64,000 bases of DNA from Beta vulgaris subsp. vulgaris (lineage: Eukaryota; Streptophyta; Magnoliopsida; Caryophyllales; Amaranthaceae), in assembly GCF_026745355.1 (NCBI RefSeq), contig NC_079208.1, positions 58,700,892 through 58,764,891 of the forward strand, written 5' to 3'. Shown in pieces: positions 52,410-64,000 of this stretch; positions within the stretch are counted from its first letter, which is position 1, and each line of letters opens with the position of its first letter. Under the pieces are notes generated by a model that was given only the letters and a program-made list of their open reading frames with translations, had not been told where the DNA came from and did not search any database. The translations under genes and the position numbers were made by a program.

Positions 52410-55400
52410 TATGTTAAGAAATGATATGTATCACATTGAACTTCTTAGAAACAATTCTATTAAACTTCTTTCAGGTTTATTGGTAAAAAAGCTTGCTAAA
52501 AAACTCTAGATTACCGCTTCTTGGCACCCATAGTTCATATGGACCCATTCACGTAGGTGGTATCTACTAATTCGACAAGTTACTACTCACTACACTCAAA
52601 AAACAAGTTTATTGAAGAATAAGCTTCTCAGTTGACCTACCAATTTTTTCATCATTCAAATCAGTAACACGGAGCACAGCACAATTTTGCCACAGATAAA
52701 CGTGGCATCAGATGCTTGTTAGTTGTTACTGACACATCTCAATATGTTAGGACCTCTGCAGTCTGCACCCCAAGTTCTAAAACAGCTGTGCCAGTTCATT
52801 GCAGAAGTCTAGGTGATAATATCAAGTGCAGGAAGTTGAATGCTTTAGTCATCGCCCAGAGGCCAGAGCAGGAAGCAGCAGCTCTTAGATAGAAATTTTC
52901 GGCATAGACAACGCAAAAAAAGTATAGAAGAATATTTCGACCTACGGAAAACAATATTACCCTTAGAAGTGACATTCTTTGTTCAGCACGTTACTTCTGC
53001 ATCATAAAATGAAATCATTAAGCTACAAATTCCAATAGAAGCTTTACAGAAAGTTCATTGCACAAGTTTCCACCACAGCACTTATACATGTACGTGAATG
53101 CTCTTAAAAACATGGTAATAGTAAAACATGAGCAATCAAAACATGGTCCCCCTGTTATGAACCTGTTTAGCAAGGATAACATGTGTATTTATGCTTTTCT
53201 AAAATGAACTATATGTCTATGCATGCATTTCATACCTAATAATCGGCTAATAAACTTCGTACACCATTGAGAACTGTATCTGCTTCTGCCAGTGGCCACC
53301 TGGGGCATGGCTGTTTCTGTTTGTGAAGGGTTGAGTTAGAGAAGAGAAACTAAATTGAATTTGTAAGTTCAAGAACACCAATTAATAAGTATTACTACGT
53401 AAAAACACAGCTGAACTCAAGCAAGCTGAGATATGGCTTGGCTCAATTATGAAAGTTGAATGTCTCAAGTAATAAGGTTAAGGCAGTTGGAATTTCAGGA
53501 ACAAATCTGTATTTCACATTCCTATGGATGCTAGTGCTCGAGTCTAAAAGACATAAACTTAATACCTAAATGTTAAACACAGATTCCTAACACTTAACGT
53601 AGCAGTTAGCACTTTAGGACACTAACGTGTTTCTAAGGTCATATAGTTCACCCCCACGAGGCCTTTTCAGGACCCAAAACAAATCTAAAAGGAAACTGAA
53701 GGAAGATTCTTGGGGCCAGCCATCGGACCACTAGGACTATAGGTGATATCACAGATATGCAGTTCCTGTTTGACTTTCCTCCAAAATTGCTATAACTAAG
53801 GTTCATATGACATATATAATGAGATCTCATCAGGAATTGAAGGAAAGTCTATAAGATCACCAGGGGAAAAATGATATGAGAAGAAATGGCTGGTCTCCAG
53901 AAATGGCCAAGTCATACTTGTGAAACCCTGTGTCACTACTAGTTCCGCACTTCTAAAGTAGCCTTCCACTTTGTCAATCAAGACCATCGGAGAAAGTAGG
54001 CCGAATATAACTTATAGTGCTGGGACACTCTATGAATCCATTCTTAACCAAATGGCATAAAGGCCCAAAAAATCTAAAGCTCAGACTAGAAACTCAAGTA
54101 TCAAACAACTAGGTCCTTGAGACAAAAGCTCTCATGAGGCAGCTTTCTGAAAAAAAACACCATCAGATCTACTTTACCTAAACATTCATAGCCTTTGGTG
54201 TAGTGACCTCAATCATTTCACCGAATTCCTCAAACTTGGCCTGAAGATTGCTTAATGAAACATTAAACATAGCATCACCATTCAGTTCTTTGAGCCATTA
54301 AAATACACGATCCCACTCTAGTTCCTTTATTCTGGAATGCAGGGTTGTCTACAGAGTACAGACTACAGGCATGATGTATCAGTATCACCAGCTCTCCCTT
54401 GGATCCATCAGAAGGTAGATCTTATGAAAAAGATCTCCAGTTCCCCCCAGTTGAAAAGATACACAAAAGACTTTTTATGACTAGATATACTGATATATAC
54501 ACTTGAACTACAGGTTTTCCTAGAACCCTTGGACCTTGATACACTTGAACTACAAGGCTTACATGTTGGATCAAGTGCTGCGCATGAAAACATAGCACTT
54601 CTAATTTGTGAAATGGTGGTACGCAAGTGCTGGTTCCAGAAAACACAGCACTTCAGACCATAAAAAACGCAGCAGATGATGTATTGTTTCGGAAAATCCT
54701 CAAGATAACCATATATTTGTGCTTCTTAGATATCAATAATTCCCCATTTTAGGAAAATAGAAACCACAAGAGATGATCCATAATGAGGGATTTGCATATA
54801 TCCAGAACAAAAGTTGCATAACTTCTTCAGATAACATTAAAGATACAACATAATCTCACCAGTTTCTGTGTCCTGCAATAAAAAAAAATACCCTGTTTAG
54901 TGAACAGAAGGATCAAAGTACGCATTACTTCTTCAGATAAAATAGAACATACCTTAGTTTGTCCAAGCAGAATACTTAAGGTTTTGTTTATAATGCTTCA
55001 TCATTTCGACCAAGAGTCCTGCACTAAAAGAGAAGTAGAAAATACCCCAGATAAAGAAGTAAGATTTCAAAGGCGTTGATGGTGATGGAGAAAAAAGGGG
55101 AAGGGGAAAGTATTTGATAATAACTATGATAAGCCAGAAAGTATTGTATTCATAAACAAAGGGGAGGGACAAGCATGTAAATAATAAATGATTAAGCCAC
55201 AAATAATTGTTGTTGGCTACAGGTTCTACTCTGGAACAGTAAAGTCATACTTCCTCAAATAGCTCTCACATAAAAGAGAGAAGCATTTCATTTATTTCAG
55301 CGCGGAAGAAATATGTTTTTTCTTTGTTGGAGGGGAGAGCGAAGCAGCGTGCTATATTTGAAATGTCTATCGACTCTATCCACAATCAGAACTTGACATT

Positions 55401-58400
55401 GCAAAGCTATACAATACACATATAGCAAGAACCTAGAGTTCCTGACTCCCAATGTTCGGCTACTCCAACGTAAGATCCAGAATATTATAGACCTGTGGCC
55501 CCTATAATAGAGTTCACTAGCATTCCCTATTACAATAGCATCTGATAATGTATCTCATATTAATAATGAAATTGGAAATGCCAAGCCATGTAGAATAAAG
55601 AGAGGAATTATGTAGCATGTGACATTACTGCTTTCAAGTTTATGGATACAAATGTTCACTTGGAATCAGCTAGAGATTACTGACAGAATACAGGCAACAT
55701 TGATTACTGATAAGAAACAACCTGTGCTGTATCCAGTCAACTTTCATAGCATGTTGAATAGGCGATTGGCTACCATGATAACAGACTCAGATTCATGAAA
55801 ACAAGTTATTAAGCATGAGAAAACAAAGTTTTCCAAGGAGGTTTACAGTTTACCAACTCACTCATACAACCCTTCCAATCAGTAAAAGGCCAAAGTGTAA
55901 AAAGATGGCAGTTGACATCAGATATCACTACTAGTTTTATAACTAAACAAATTAATACTACTGTCTCTACAAATCGGGACCTCATAACTCATAACAGCTC
56001 CAAGTCCTACACAGGTCTGCCAGTTCCACACTTTATGCGAAAGAGATAACTCAGAGTGAAAAATAGATTATGGAATTCAACATCAGACAGGAAAAAGAAG
56101 AAATTGGCTTTCTCATGATAACTTACAAGGTAAAATTCAAAGACTGACACCAGAAACTCCAGCAAAAAACCTTTAGTTCAAACAATTCAAAACAACATTA
56201 GGAACGTGATTTTAGAATACATTTTTTCCAACCTACAAAACAAGTCACCTAGTTACCCTTTTCTTGAAAGCACATACATAATCATAAAATTACATTAAGC
56301 GTGGATAATATCATAGCGAATACCATATGAATAAGATGTAGTGATAATATTAATAACTGAAAAAGAATGAAAAGATAAGAAATAAAGCCTTGATCCCACA
56401 GTGATGTGGAACACATAAAACACCAAGGTCAAGACCTACCTCTGTGTTTTTAAATAACCTTATATATATCCATGCATTTCGTTCCCAATAATGTTCAATA
56501 TATTTGTAGATAGAGGAAACTGATATCTGCTTCTTGCGGACCGTTGCGGCATCCACATTCCACAGGCCACATGGGGTGTCTTTGTTCTAGCTACTTGTTG
56601 GGCTTCCATTGTAAGGCAATATACACAAATGATTCAACAGTAAACCAAACTGAAGTCCAGCATGCCAAGATTTGGCTTGGCTTGAATCACCAGTCACAAT
56701 TTACTCCACCCAATAATATCATTAATAAAATACATATGAATAGGGGCCATATGGCAACATTAACAAATGCAAATTCATCCTCATCTTAGTTCATGGCCTC
56801 TATTCTTATCGTCTTTTGTGGCCAGTCTATTCACTTTGTGACTTTTGCGTAACTTTACGCTGCAGGCAAATAGGCTCGAGGAAATTGAATTAATTCTGTA
56901 TTATCAAATCAATATATGATATTTAGATATAATTGAACATCATGAATCTCACGCCCCTCAAGTATATCCACAATTAGGATAACGTCCTTGTGTCCCAAAA
57001 TTTTGAGAATTGGTAACTCTGACACCTAGATACATACTCACGCCATCATATTTAGAATAAAATTATGGATAAGGCCCAATAAGTATAGATAAAGAACGAT
57101 AAGTAATAAGAGCTACCAAGCTCAACTTCCAACCATAGTTCAAGTTAAAATCATTTCAGATAAGGACCAACAGAAGTTGAGAAAATTTTTAACCAGTTCA
57201 AAGAAATAAAGGAAATTAAAACCAATTCCAAGTGACATGGAATCTACCTAAACATTATCCCCACCCCTCATCAACAATCCCAGTTATTGTTAGCAATAGC
57301 CAACATATAGCCCAAGTGCCCTAAGTGTCGAAGGTCTGTACAGGACACTGGACACCCATTGACCACATCTTTTTCCAAGTCTTCCTATGCAGAAACAGTT
57401 AGACCTCAGGAATCATCATCCTACAAAACTGAGTATACCAAAAATAACTATGACGGATGTCTATGAACAACCAGTAGCACAACTATATAGAAAACAAATG
57501 GATGTCCTGACTACCTCTAAATTCGCATGTTGTCTGTAATTTATATCGGTCACCAACTTATAAAAAAACATCTCAAGGCCACTTAATATGAAAGGAAATA
57601 GGAGGGAGCCGACCAGTGGAAGTAAGGGCCATAGATGATACGGAATACTAAGTCAATTGCCTTTGGCAAACGCCAGAGTAAGTGTCTATGAAACCCTTTA
57701 TGACGACCATGCAAATTTTCAAAGGTAATTTAGAAAGGATACTTCACATATTCTAAGCAACATCTCAGAATCTCCAAGGATTGATATTGATCATGAAGAA
57801 ACATGAAACAAGAGTTTTAATGGGATTAATGGGCATGAGTTTTAGAAGAGACTCACCACTTGGTTATCTCAATGATAATATTGACCAGCAAAATCCAAGA
57901 GGCTATGTTGCAAGAATCTCTAGGGGTGGCGAGAAAATATCAAAAAGTCTAAAGTGAAAACCTCCAGTTATCCAATAGGAGTGAAAGATCAAAGCATTCA
58001 CGAACTGCAACATAGATTATGTTTACAGAAGGCCATAAGTATGTTTGTAAGACCCTTCTCCAAGGATATTAGAAAGTACCGAAGCCCGGAGGTAACTCGA
58101 GGTAAGTCTCTACAGCTGTTAAGAAACTTGCTGGATTTTTTACCAAGGTGAAACCCACTATAACCTGTAAAGGCTAAATTCATGCTAGGGCCCGTCAAGA
58201 GTCCAAAGATCCTCACTGAAAAGAACCTAGTAGACCACCTAATAACGAGACCCCAAATGATAAGGAAAACCTAAGATTAACTCTTGAATAAATAAAAAGC
58301 TACGTATCATTATGTGTAAGACCACAAATGGTCAGCAAAGGTTTTAATTTGTAGACTTGGTTCTTATTATATAATTAAACTCATCCTAAATTTGAAGAGT

Positions 58401-61400
58401 ATATGAGATATCATTCTAAACTTGAAAATTTTCCAGTGACTTTAAAATAATTAAACTCATCCTAAATCCTTGACATTACTGGTAACTGATAACACTCAAT
58501 TTCATTGCAGTTCCCAATTACTCAAATTTAAACTTCTGAATAACAAAGTGACAAAATTCATGGCAGCAGAACATACATGGCATCTATATATAAGACATAA
58601 AAACGCTCTAAAAAAATTAGCAACCATATGCTTATCCTGGTTATACCCGTCCAAGATAGGTGGTATACTTTGTATCCCTGATTCCCTCTTTAAACATGGG
58701 CATACATCATCACATTGCTATGGCACTATCAAAATCCGTGTATTCCATTTTACATAACCATGTATGACAAAGTACATTACCACAACCAAAAATAATTACG
58801 ATTAGGGAGTCACTCATATAAGGCCATAAATCTGGTGCGTTAGTTGTATCCTTTTTCAAAATCAATGATCTCGAACTTCAGGTGTCCACATTAGGTAAGT
58901 GGAGGTCCAAGAACTGTTGCTTTGATTTTGAGTATCCACTTGGATCAATCGTGATTTTATACTCTTTTTTTCTTTACAGGATCGTGATTTTGTACTTTGT
59001 TATTAATATTTGCAACATTTATAGGAGGCATGAGGTTTTAGAAGAGCCATGTGATGAAGATAAAAATATAGAGATATGTGATAAAGATAAAAATAGAAAG
59101 ATATGTGATGAAGAGAGAAAATAAAAATACAAGCCAAAGAAGATGTAAAAGCTACAAAAAAATATGTTGAAAATAATTCAAACTTCCAAAATAGGAAAGT
59201 GATGCAATTAAAAAATGGAGAAAGTAAAACAATACCTTTAGACTCTACTTGGAATAATTGCTAGGAGATTGCCACTCTGCCTTTCCTGCCACTAGAAGCA
59301 ATTTCAGAGCAAACCGTAGCTTAGCCCCTGATCAGGTTCTTCTTCCATACACAAGTACACAACCTTTCACTTGGGGATTTAGATTGTCTAGATTCCAACT
59401 TCCATCGATTACTCAACCATACTGATGGTTCCTCCGCGGGACTTGAAACTAAATCTATTCTACCTGGCAAATCAAGCCCTCAAAGAACATAATATGCCAT
59501 GGATCTCCAGTAAAGCATGAAAGCCATCTGCAGGGGTTTGTAGCTCAAGAAGCTCTGTTCAACCATCATTTTCTTTTACTTCTCTTACTTTAATTGGGAT
59601 ACCAAAGGTTGCCTTGTGTTTACAAACCATATACTTGCCCTTTTAAGCACTCCAAAAAACATCTTCCGGAACTTCACCTTGAATGACTCATGACTCATGA
59701 GTGACATTAATTTTCTCTAGTTTAAGGACTTCAAGTGTCCCAGCTATGATTTTGCACTGGAGCTTCGTATGAGATTCATCAGCTTTTCATGGATCCATTA
59801 GAAGAAAATACAGGCATTCCTACTTGAGGCCGTTCATTATGTAAATTTATTTCTTAAGGCTTCACAGAGATCCTGCTCTAGTTCTTCGGAACTATGGAGT
59901 ACAAAACAAATTGTTATCATAGAATTGTATCACCGGAGTCTTTAACTCACCCCTCAATGTTGATTTCAGATTTTCTTGAACCTTCATTATTGTAATTTGC
60001 CACTAGCAAATGCCTTATGTTTCCTAGAACGTACTTTAAGATCCCATTCCAAAAGTATAGAAATTTCGAGAAATGACCCAAAATAAATAGGAATTTACAT
60101 GTCTAAAACACAAAAAAGTTGCATTTCCATAATTGACATACATGACAATTTCATTAGTTCAAGAAAAAGAACCAAGGATTAGATAGCAATACCAGTAAAA
60201 ATGTTCTCTTTTTTTTGTTCTGCTTCCTTCTTTTTTATCAGACAATCCTGCAAATAAAGGGGGAGAAACATGTAATAATTATAAAACTAAATGATTGTTT
60301 GGTAGCCATTAAATGGTAGTCACAGTAATGAATTTGAATGCAATTTTATTGAGAAAGTCTCACGCCCATGCCCATGTTTATGGAACTTCATTCCAAAAGA
60401 GACAGATTTCTATTACTTTCAATACACCATGCATGTCTTGTGTGATAATGGATGGTATTAGAAATTTATGAAGAAAAAGGCAATTGATGATGAACATGCA
60501 TTGCCACAGATTTTGTGAAGAAACTATTCAAATTTAGCTATACATTTGTTACCACTAGCACCATACATTACCTACTATCAAACCTGTAAAGAGTTTAGAG
60601 GCTGACATTGCATGTGTTATATGCCTATAGGCTATAGCTCCGGCTTAAGACAGTACTGCTTCTAATGTACCTATAAGGCTGTAGTATATACAGTTCACAT
60701 GTTAGTAAGAATGGTTCTGTTCAAAAACTATAGATTACAAGATATTCTACCTGTGGCAACCAAATATTGCTCCAAAATAAGTACGGATAGATATACAGAT
60801 TAACACAACTAGTTTCCACTAAAATGAATACCAGAAAAGCATTTTCAATCAGCAATCATAGTCCACATGCAGAAAGCCAGAAATTGGGAGATCCAAGAAA
60901 GCATGAAGGCCAAGCATAAAGTCCATCCTTATATTTTATTTAGAGAAAAAAAAAAGTTGTTTGACCCAATGTTAATGAAAGGTTATAAAAAGAACAAATG
61001 ATTTGTGTCAGATGCTCATTTTAAGAACTGTACTCTCTTTTCTAAATTTTGAGAACTATAGTGTTTATTCAAAGTAAACCATACTACTTTAGAATTTAAC
61101 AAAATGTAAAAATACAAAAAATAGAACTACCCTGAGAAAAACACAGGATTATAGGAACATGAAATGTTTAGATTATAACACTCATCGTGTTTCAGAGAGA
61201 AATGAGAGTCAGATGGAATGTAAATTTCTGAGGGAAGAAGTAGATTCCTTTGGAATTGTAGAGGGAGACTTCCACAAGGAATATAACACACAAAGATAAT
61301 TACAGTGATCCAAGCACACCATAATCTCAATGCATTAGATTTTATTTTACATGTACAATTTCCAAATCTTAGGGGTCATCGCTCCTGCCACAACTCCAGC

Positions 61401-64000
61401 TAAGACCACCCAGTCACCCACCCCACCCACTCTCCACCCCCACAACACATGCATAATCAAAGTAGCTGATATAGTGTTATTTCAATCAATTAAATATTCA
61501 AAACACAGTAATCCAGCCTTATCTCCACAAGACTGCAGCATAAATATTACTCCAGAAACTAAATGCGGATCTAAGAATCAGATAACCATGGAGAAAAAAT
61601 CTAGAATAATCAAGCTAAAGAGAAGATATAAGAATGTTCAGCATAATAAATCCCTGACCATGAGAGTACAGACTATACTCAAGAATCTCCTCAGTCCTTT
61701 AGATTCTTAATATGCGGTAAGTTATTAAGACCTAGCTACAATTTCAGCCACTGATGTTGCATAATGCAGATCCTGATTGACTACTAATTGATGGCCTTAC
61801 ATAAGTGCCAAAGACCATACCCTAACACCGAACCCCAGTTACCCTGTTCATGAGAAAGCTAGTGTGGTGATTAGAGCCAAAAGTCAAAAAGACAACAAGT
61901 CCAAAGACGCTAAGCTCAGCATCCAAACAACATTAGCACCACAGAACACAGTCAAATTGGACAATAAGGTTAAAAAACTGATGAAGAATTCCTGATTTGC
62001 TGGATTGTCTGCTTTAATATGATGAAAAAAGTTAGAATCACTTCACTGTGGCATACACCAATAGAACATAGCATGATGAAACCGATTTTATAATGGGGAG
62101 CAGAGGAGGGGTAATTATTGCATACAAATTCAGATTGAGCTCATATCAAAGGAACTGGTCGACTTAAAACTTAAGCTGAAACAAAAACAATTGCTGCACA
62201 CTTGTACTGATGCAGATAACGGATCATACTCTCACGGACACCGGCCCAAAAGAAAAAATGAAAAGATTCTAAACTTGGGGGGAAGGGGGGTAATCGAACT
62301 CATGTTCAGAAAACTTAATGAATTTTTTTTCAACTATGACAGCTATTTCACATAAACTGATAAACAAACATACAGGCACTGTTACCTGCCTCTGCCTGCA
62401 ATATGCCAGCATACTCCTAAGTCCCCAAAAGTATAGCCTGCGAAATTACCCCAGTAAACCCTGCAGATATGGGAATACTCATTGGTATTAGTCCTTTGGC
62501 AGTTTATTGTAGTAAGTATCATGAACTCTAATGATATAGACAGTCATCATAGCCATCTCTAGCCGCTCAAATTGACACCAATACGACAATAAGCCCACAA
62601 AGCATCAAGTTTGAAACCTCTAAGAATGCATATAGCTAATACAATTTTGAAAATTGTCCGCTCAAAAGCAGGGGTAATATCAACATTTTAAAACTTGACT
62701 TTAAAAGCCTATGATCAGCAAGACAGCAACCAACTAATTGTATTTTGTTGAAGCTCTTCAATAGTGCTATTCCTCAAAATCCACCCTATAAAACTCTGGG
62801 CTGTTTACACTCATTATAAACACCATCAAATTTACATCAAACTAGGCCCGCATGGTTTCCCTATCTTTAGTAAACCGATGCCAGTTACCAATTCAAACAA
62901 ATTCTGTGAAGAGATCAACGAGTAAGTATAACTAAAAACTGATTATTTGACAAAAGATGTGTATAAACTCAACACCACCAGAATATGATGCACCACTGGC
63001 CACAGATATGTAAAGCAAACATCACCAGAAGGTGCAACCATCTGTCCATCCATGGCTTCCACAGACTGAACAAGCTGTCATTACTAACTCTACCTAAATG
63101 CTTCAAAGAACAAACCTCCACATCACAACATATACAAAATTATCCATACCTACCTCATACTCATAAAGGGAAACAAACAAGGGCTCATGGAAATCCACAA
63201 TGAACAAACCATGAACAGTTTAAGACAACATACCTTCACCGCCCATTCTCGGAGAAATCCCAAAAAATTAAACCACCAAGAGTTCTTTGTTCTACTTCCT
63301 CCACTTATTGTCAATTGGCTCTGCAAGATGATGAGATGATTTACAAACAATCCACAAAGGTTTGCGATCAAGTATTGACTATGGAACAATAACACCACTA
63401 TAAAAGGCTTGTAAAGAAGCTTATGCCCTAGGATTGAAGGGACTAACCACAAATCAATAGAAGAAGCTTTGAATCACAGATACAAAACCATCCAGTTTCC
63501 GCCCCAGTTTCAATTCATCACAACAACACCATGCAAATTACAACAAGAGATGTTAACAGGTTAACGAGAAGGATTTCAATGTCCATATTCACAACATGAA
63601 ATATAACCAAACACAAGATCTTCAAAAGAAAGGATATACCATGAACTTGCTACTTGAATTTCAAAGATTGAATGTCACTCTAAAAAATCTACAATCAAAT
63701 ATAAATCAGATGCTGTAACTAGAGATAATCAACATTTCTCCGAAAATTGAAATCATCCATATGTTACTGAGCCTGCAACTGATTCAATACATAATAGATT
63801 TATTCAGTATTCAAAAATTCTAAGTTTTCAATTAGAAAATACAAACGAGCAAAGAACCTCTGACATCCGCTCACTTATAAATCAAATGAATCATTATTCA
63901 CTCTCCAGTTCCAGCTTTTGTCAACATCATCATCCATGAAACCAGTACTAAAAATTCAAAACAAAATTAAATCAAAAGATAACAAAAACATGCAAATGTA
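52410..64000. other. 11.6 kb without a recognisable gene
   Basis: Balanced to AT-rich DNA. Frames are all short and none shows a known domain on either strand. Weak internal duplication: 53230-53470 and 56470-56710 share CTGCTTCTGCCxx/CTGCTTCTTGCGG, GGCCACxTGGGG and ATGGCTTGGCTC-like words in the same order. A minus-strand piece near 54190-54310 reads LNGDAMFNVSLSNLQAKFEE then FGEMIEVTTPKAMNV and a stop; it has a coding feel, but no start, splice partner or family was found. The lack of MITE ends suggests intron or transcribed non-coding DNA of a gene whose exons lie outside the window. Confidence 0.4.

Noticed and set aside
54408..54646. Two overlapping minus-strand frames with an internal VVQVY repeat
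   Set aside because: A short repeated ACTTGAACTACA-type DNA word explains the pattern; no family or splice partner was seen.
1..64000. CRISPR arrays, operons, riboswitches, phage or organellar inserts
   Set aside because: No regularly spaced short repeats, no prokaryotic gene layout and no stretch resembling chloroplast or mitochondrial genes were seen; the window is plant nuclear.

Overview
This is nuclear DNA from a flowering plant, most likely a eudicot. Genes are split by GT-AG introns, both core histones found are plant types (including an H2A.W with an SPKK-type tail), and a GT47 xyloglucan-galactosyltransferase-like gene and plant nuclear tRNAs are present. The intergenic DNA is AT-rich and full of small plant transposons (Stowaway, Tourist, Helitron, MULE, SINE and LINE remnants). 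Caryophyllales would fit the general look, but that is a guess. No bacterial, viral or organellar block was seen.

Layout. 1-4.5 kb: the 3' part of a multi-exon gene for an unrecognised plant membrane protein (+). 5.6-5.9 kb: a possible small single-pass membrane protein (-). 9.2-11.4 kb: a complete five-exon ALY/REF mRNA export adaptor (THO complex subunit 4, -), followed by tRNA-Val(AAC). 11.8-26 kb: a cluster of four related ~105-117-residue membrane protein genes (one +, three -). The first has a triplicated upstream repeat, tRNA-Cys(GCA) and a second identical tRNA-Val lie between members, and the last two sit in a duplicated block. Comparing the two copies of that block gives empty sites for several transposon insertions, one of which breaks the fourth gene. 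26.3-28.0 kb: an intronless GT47 glycosyltransferase (-).

30-34 kb: a duplicated AT-rich segment with LINE remnants, then histone H2B (-). 34.7-41.5 kb: a transposon-dense stretch with two ~1-1.5 kb Harbinger-like elements, a MULE that is close to one large inverted repeat, nested Stowaways, a Helitron and LINE pieces. 42.2-43.2 kb: a four-exon small RRM protein with a mitochondrial-looking N-terminus (+). 44-47.9 kb: MITEs and LINE remnants. 48.3-49.3 kb: two-exon histone H2A.W (+). 49.6-52.4 kb: several very short insertions flanked by direct repeats, some with poly(A) tails. 52.4-64 kb: no recognisable gene; it may be intronic or intergenic.

The genes are ordinary housekeeping or cell-wall genes and do not form one pathway: chromatin (H2A.W, H2B), mRNA export (ALY), organelle RNA binding (RRM), cell wall (GT47) and translation (tRNAs). 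The most distinctive locus is the membrane-protein cluster at 13.4-24.1 kb with its readable insertion history. I did not find convincing evidence for a new multi-gene system.
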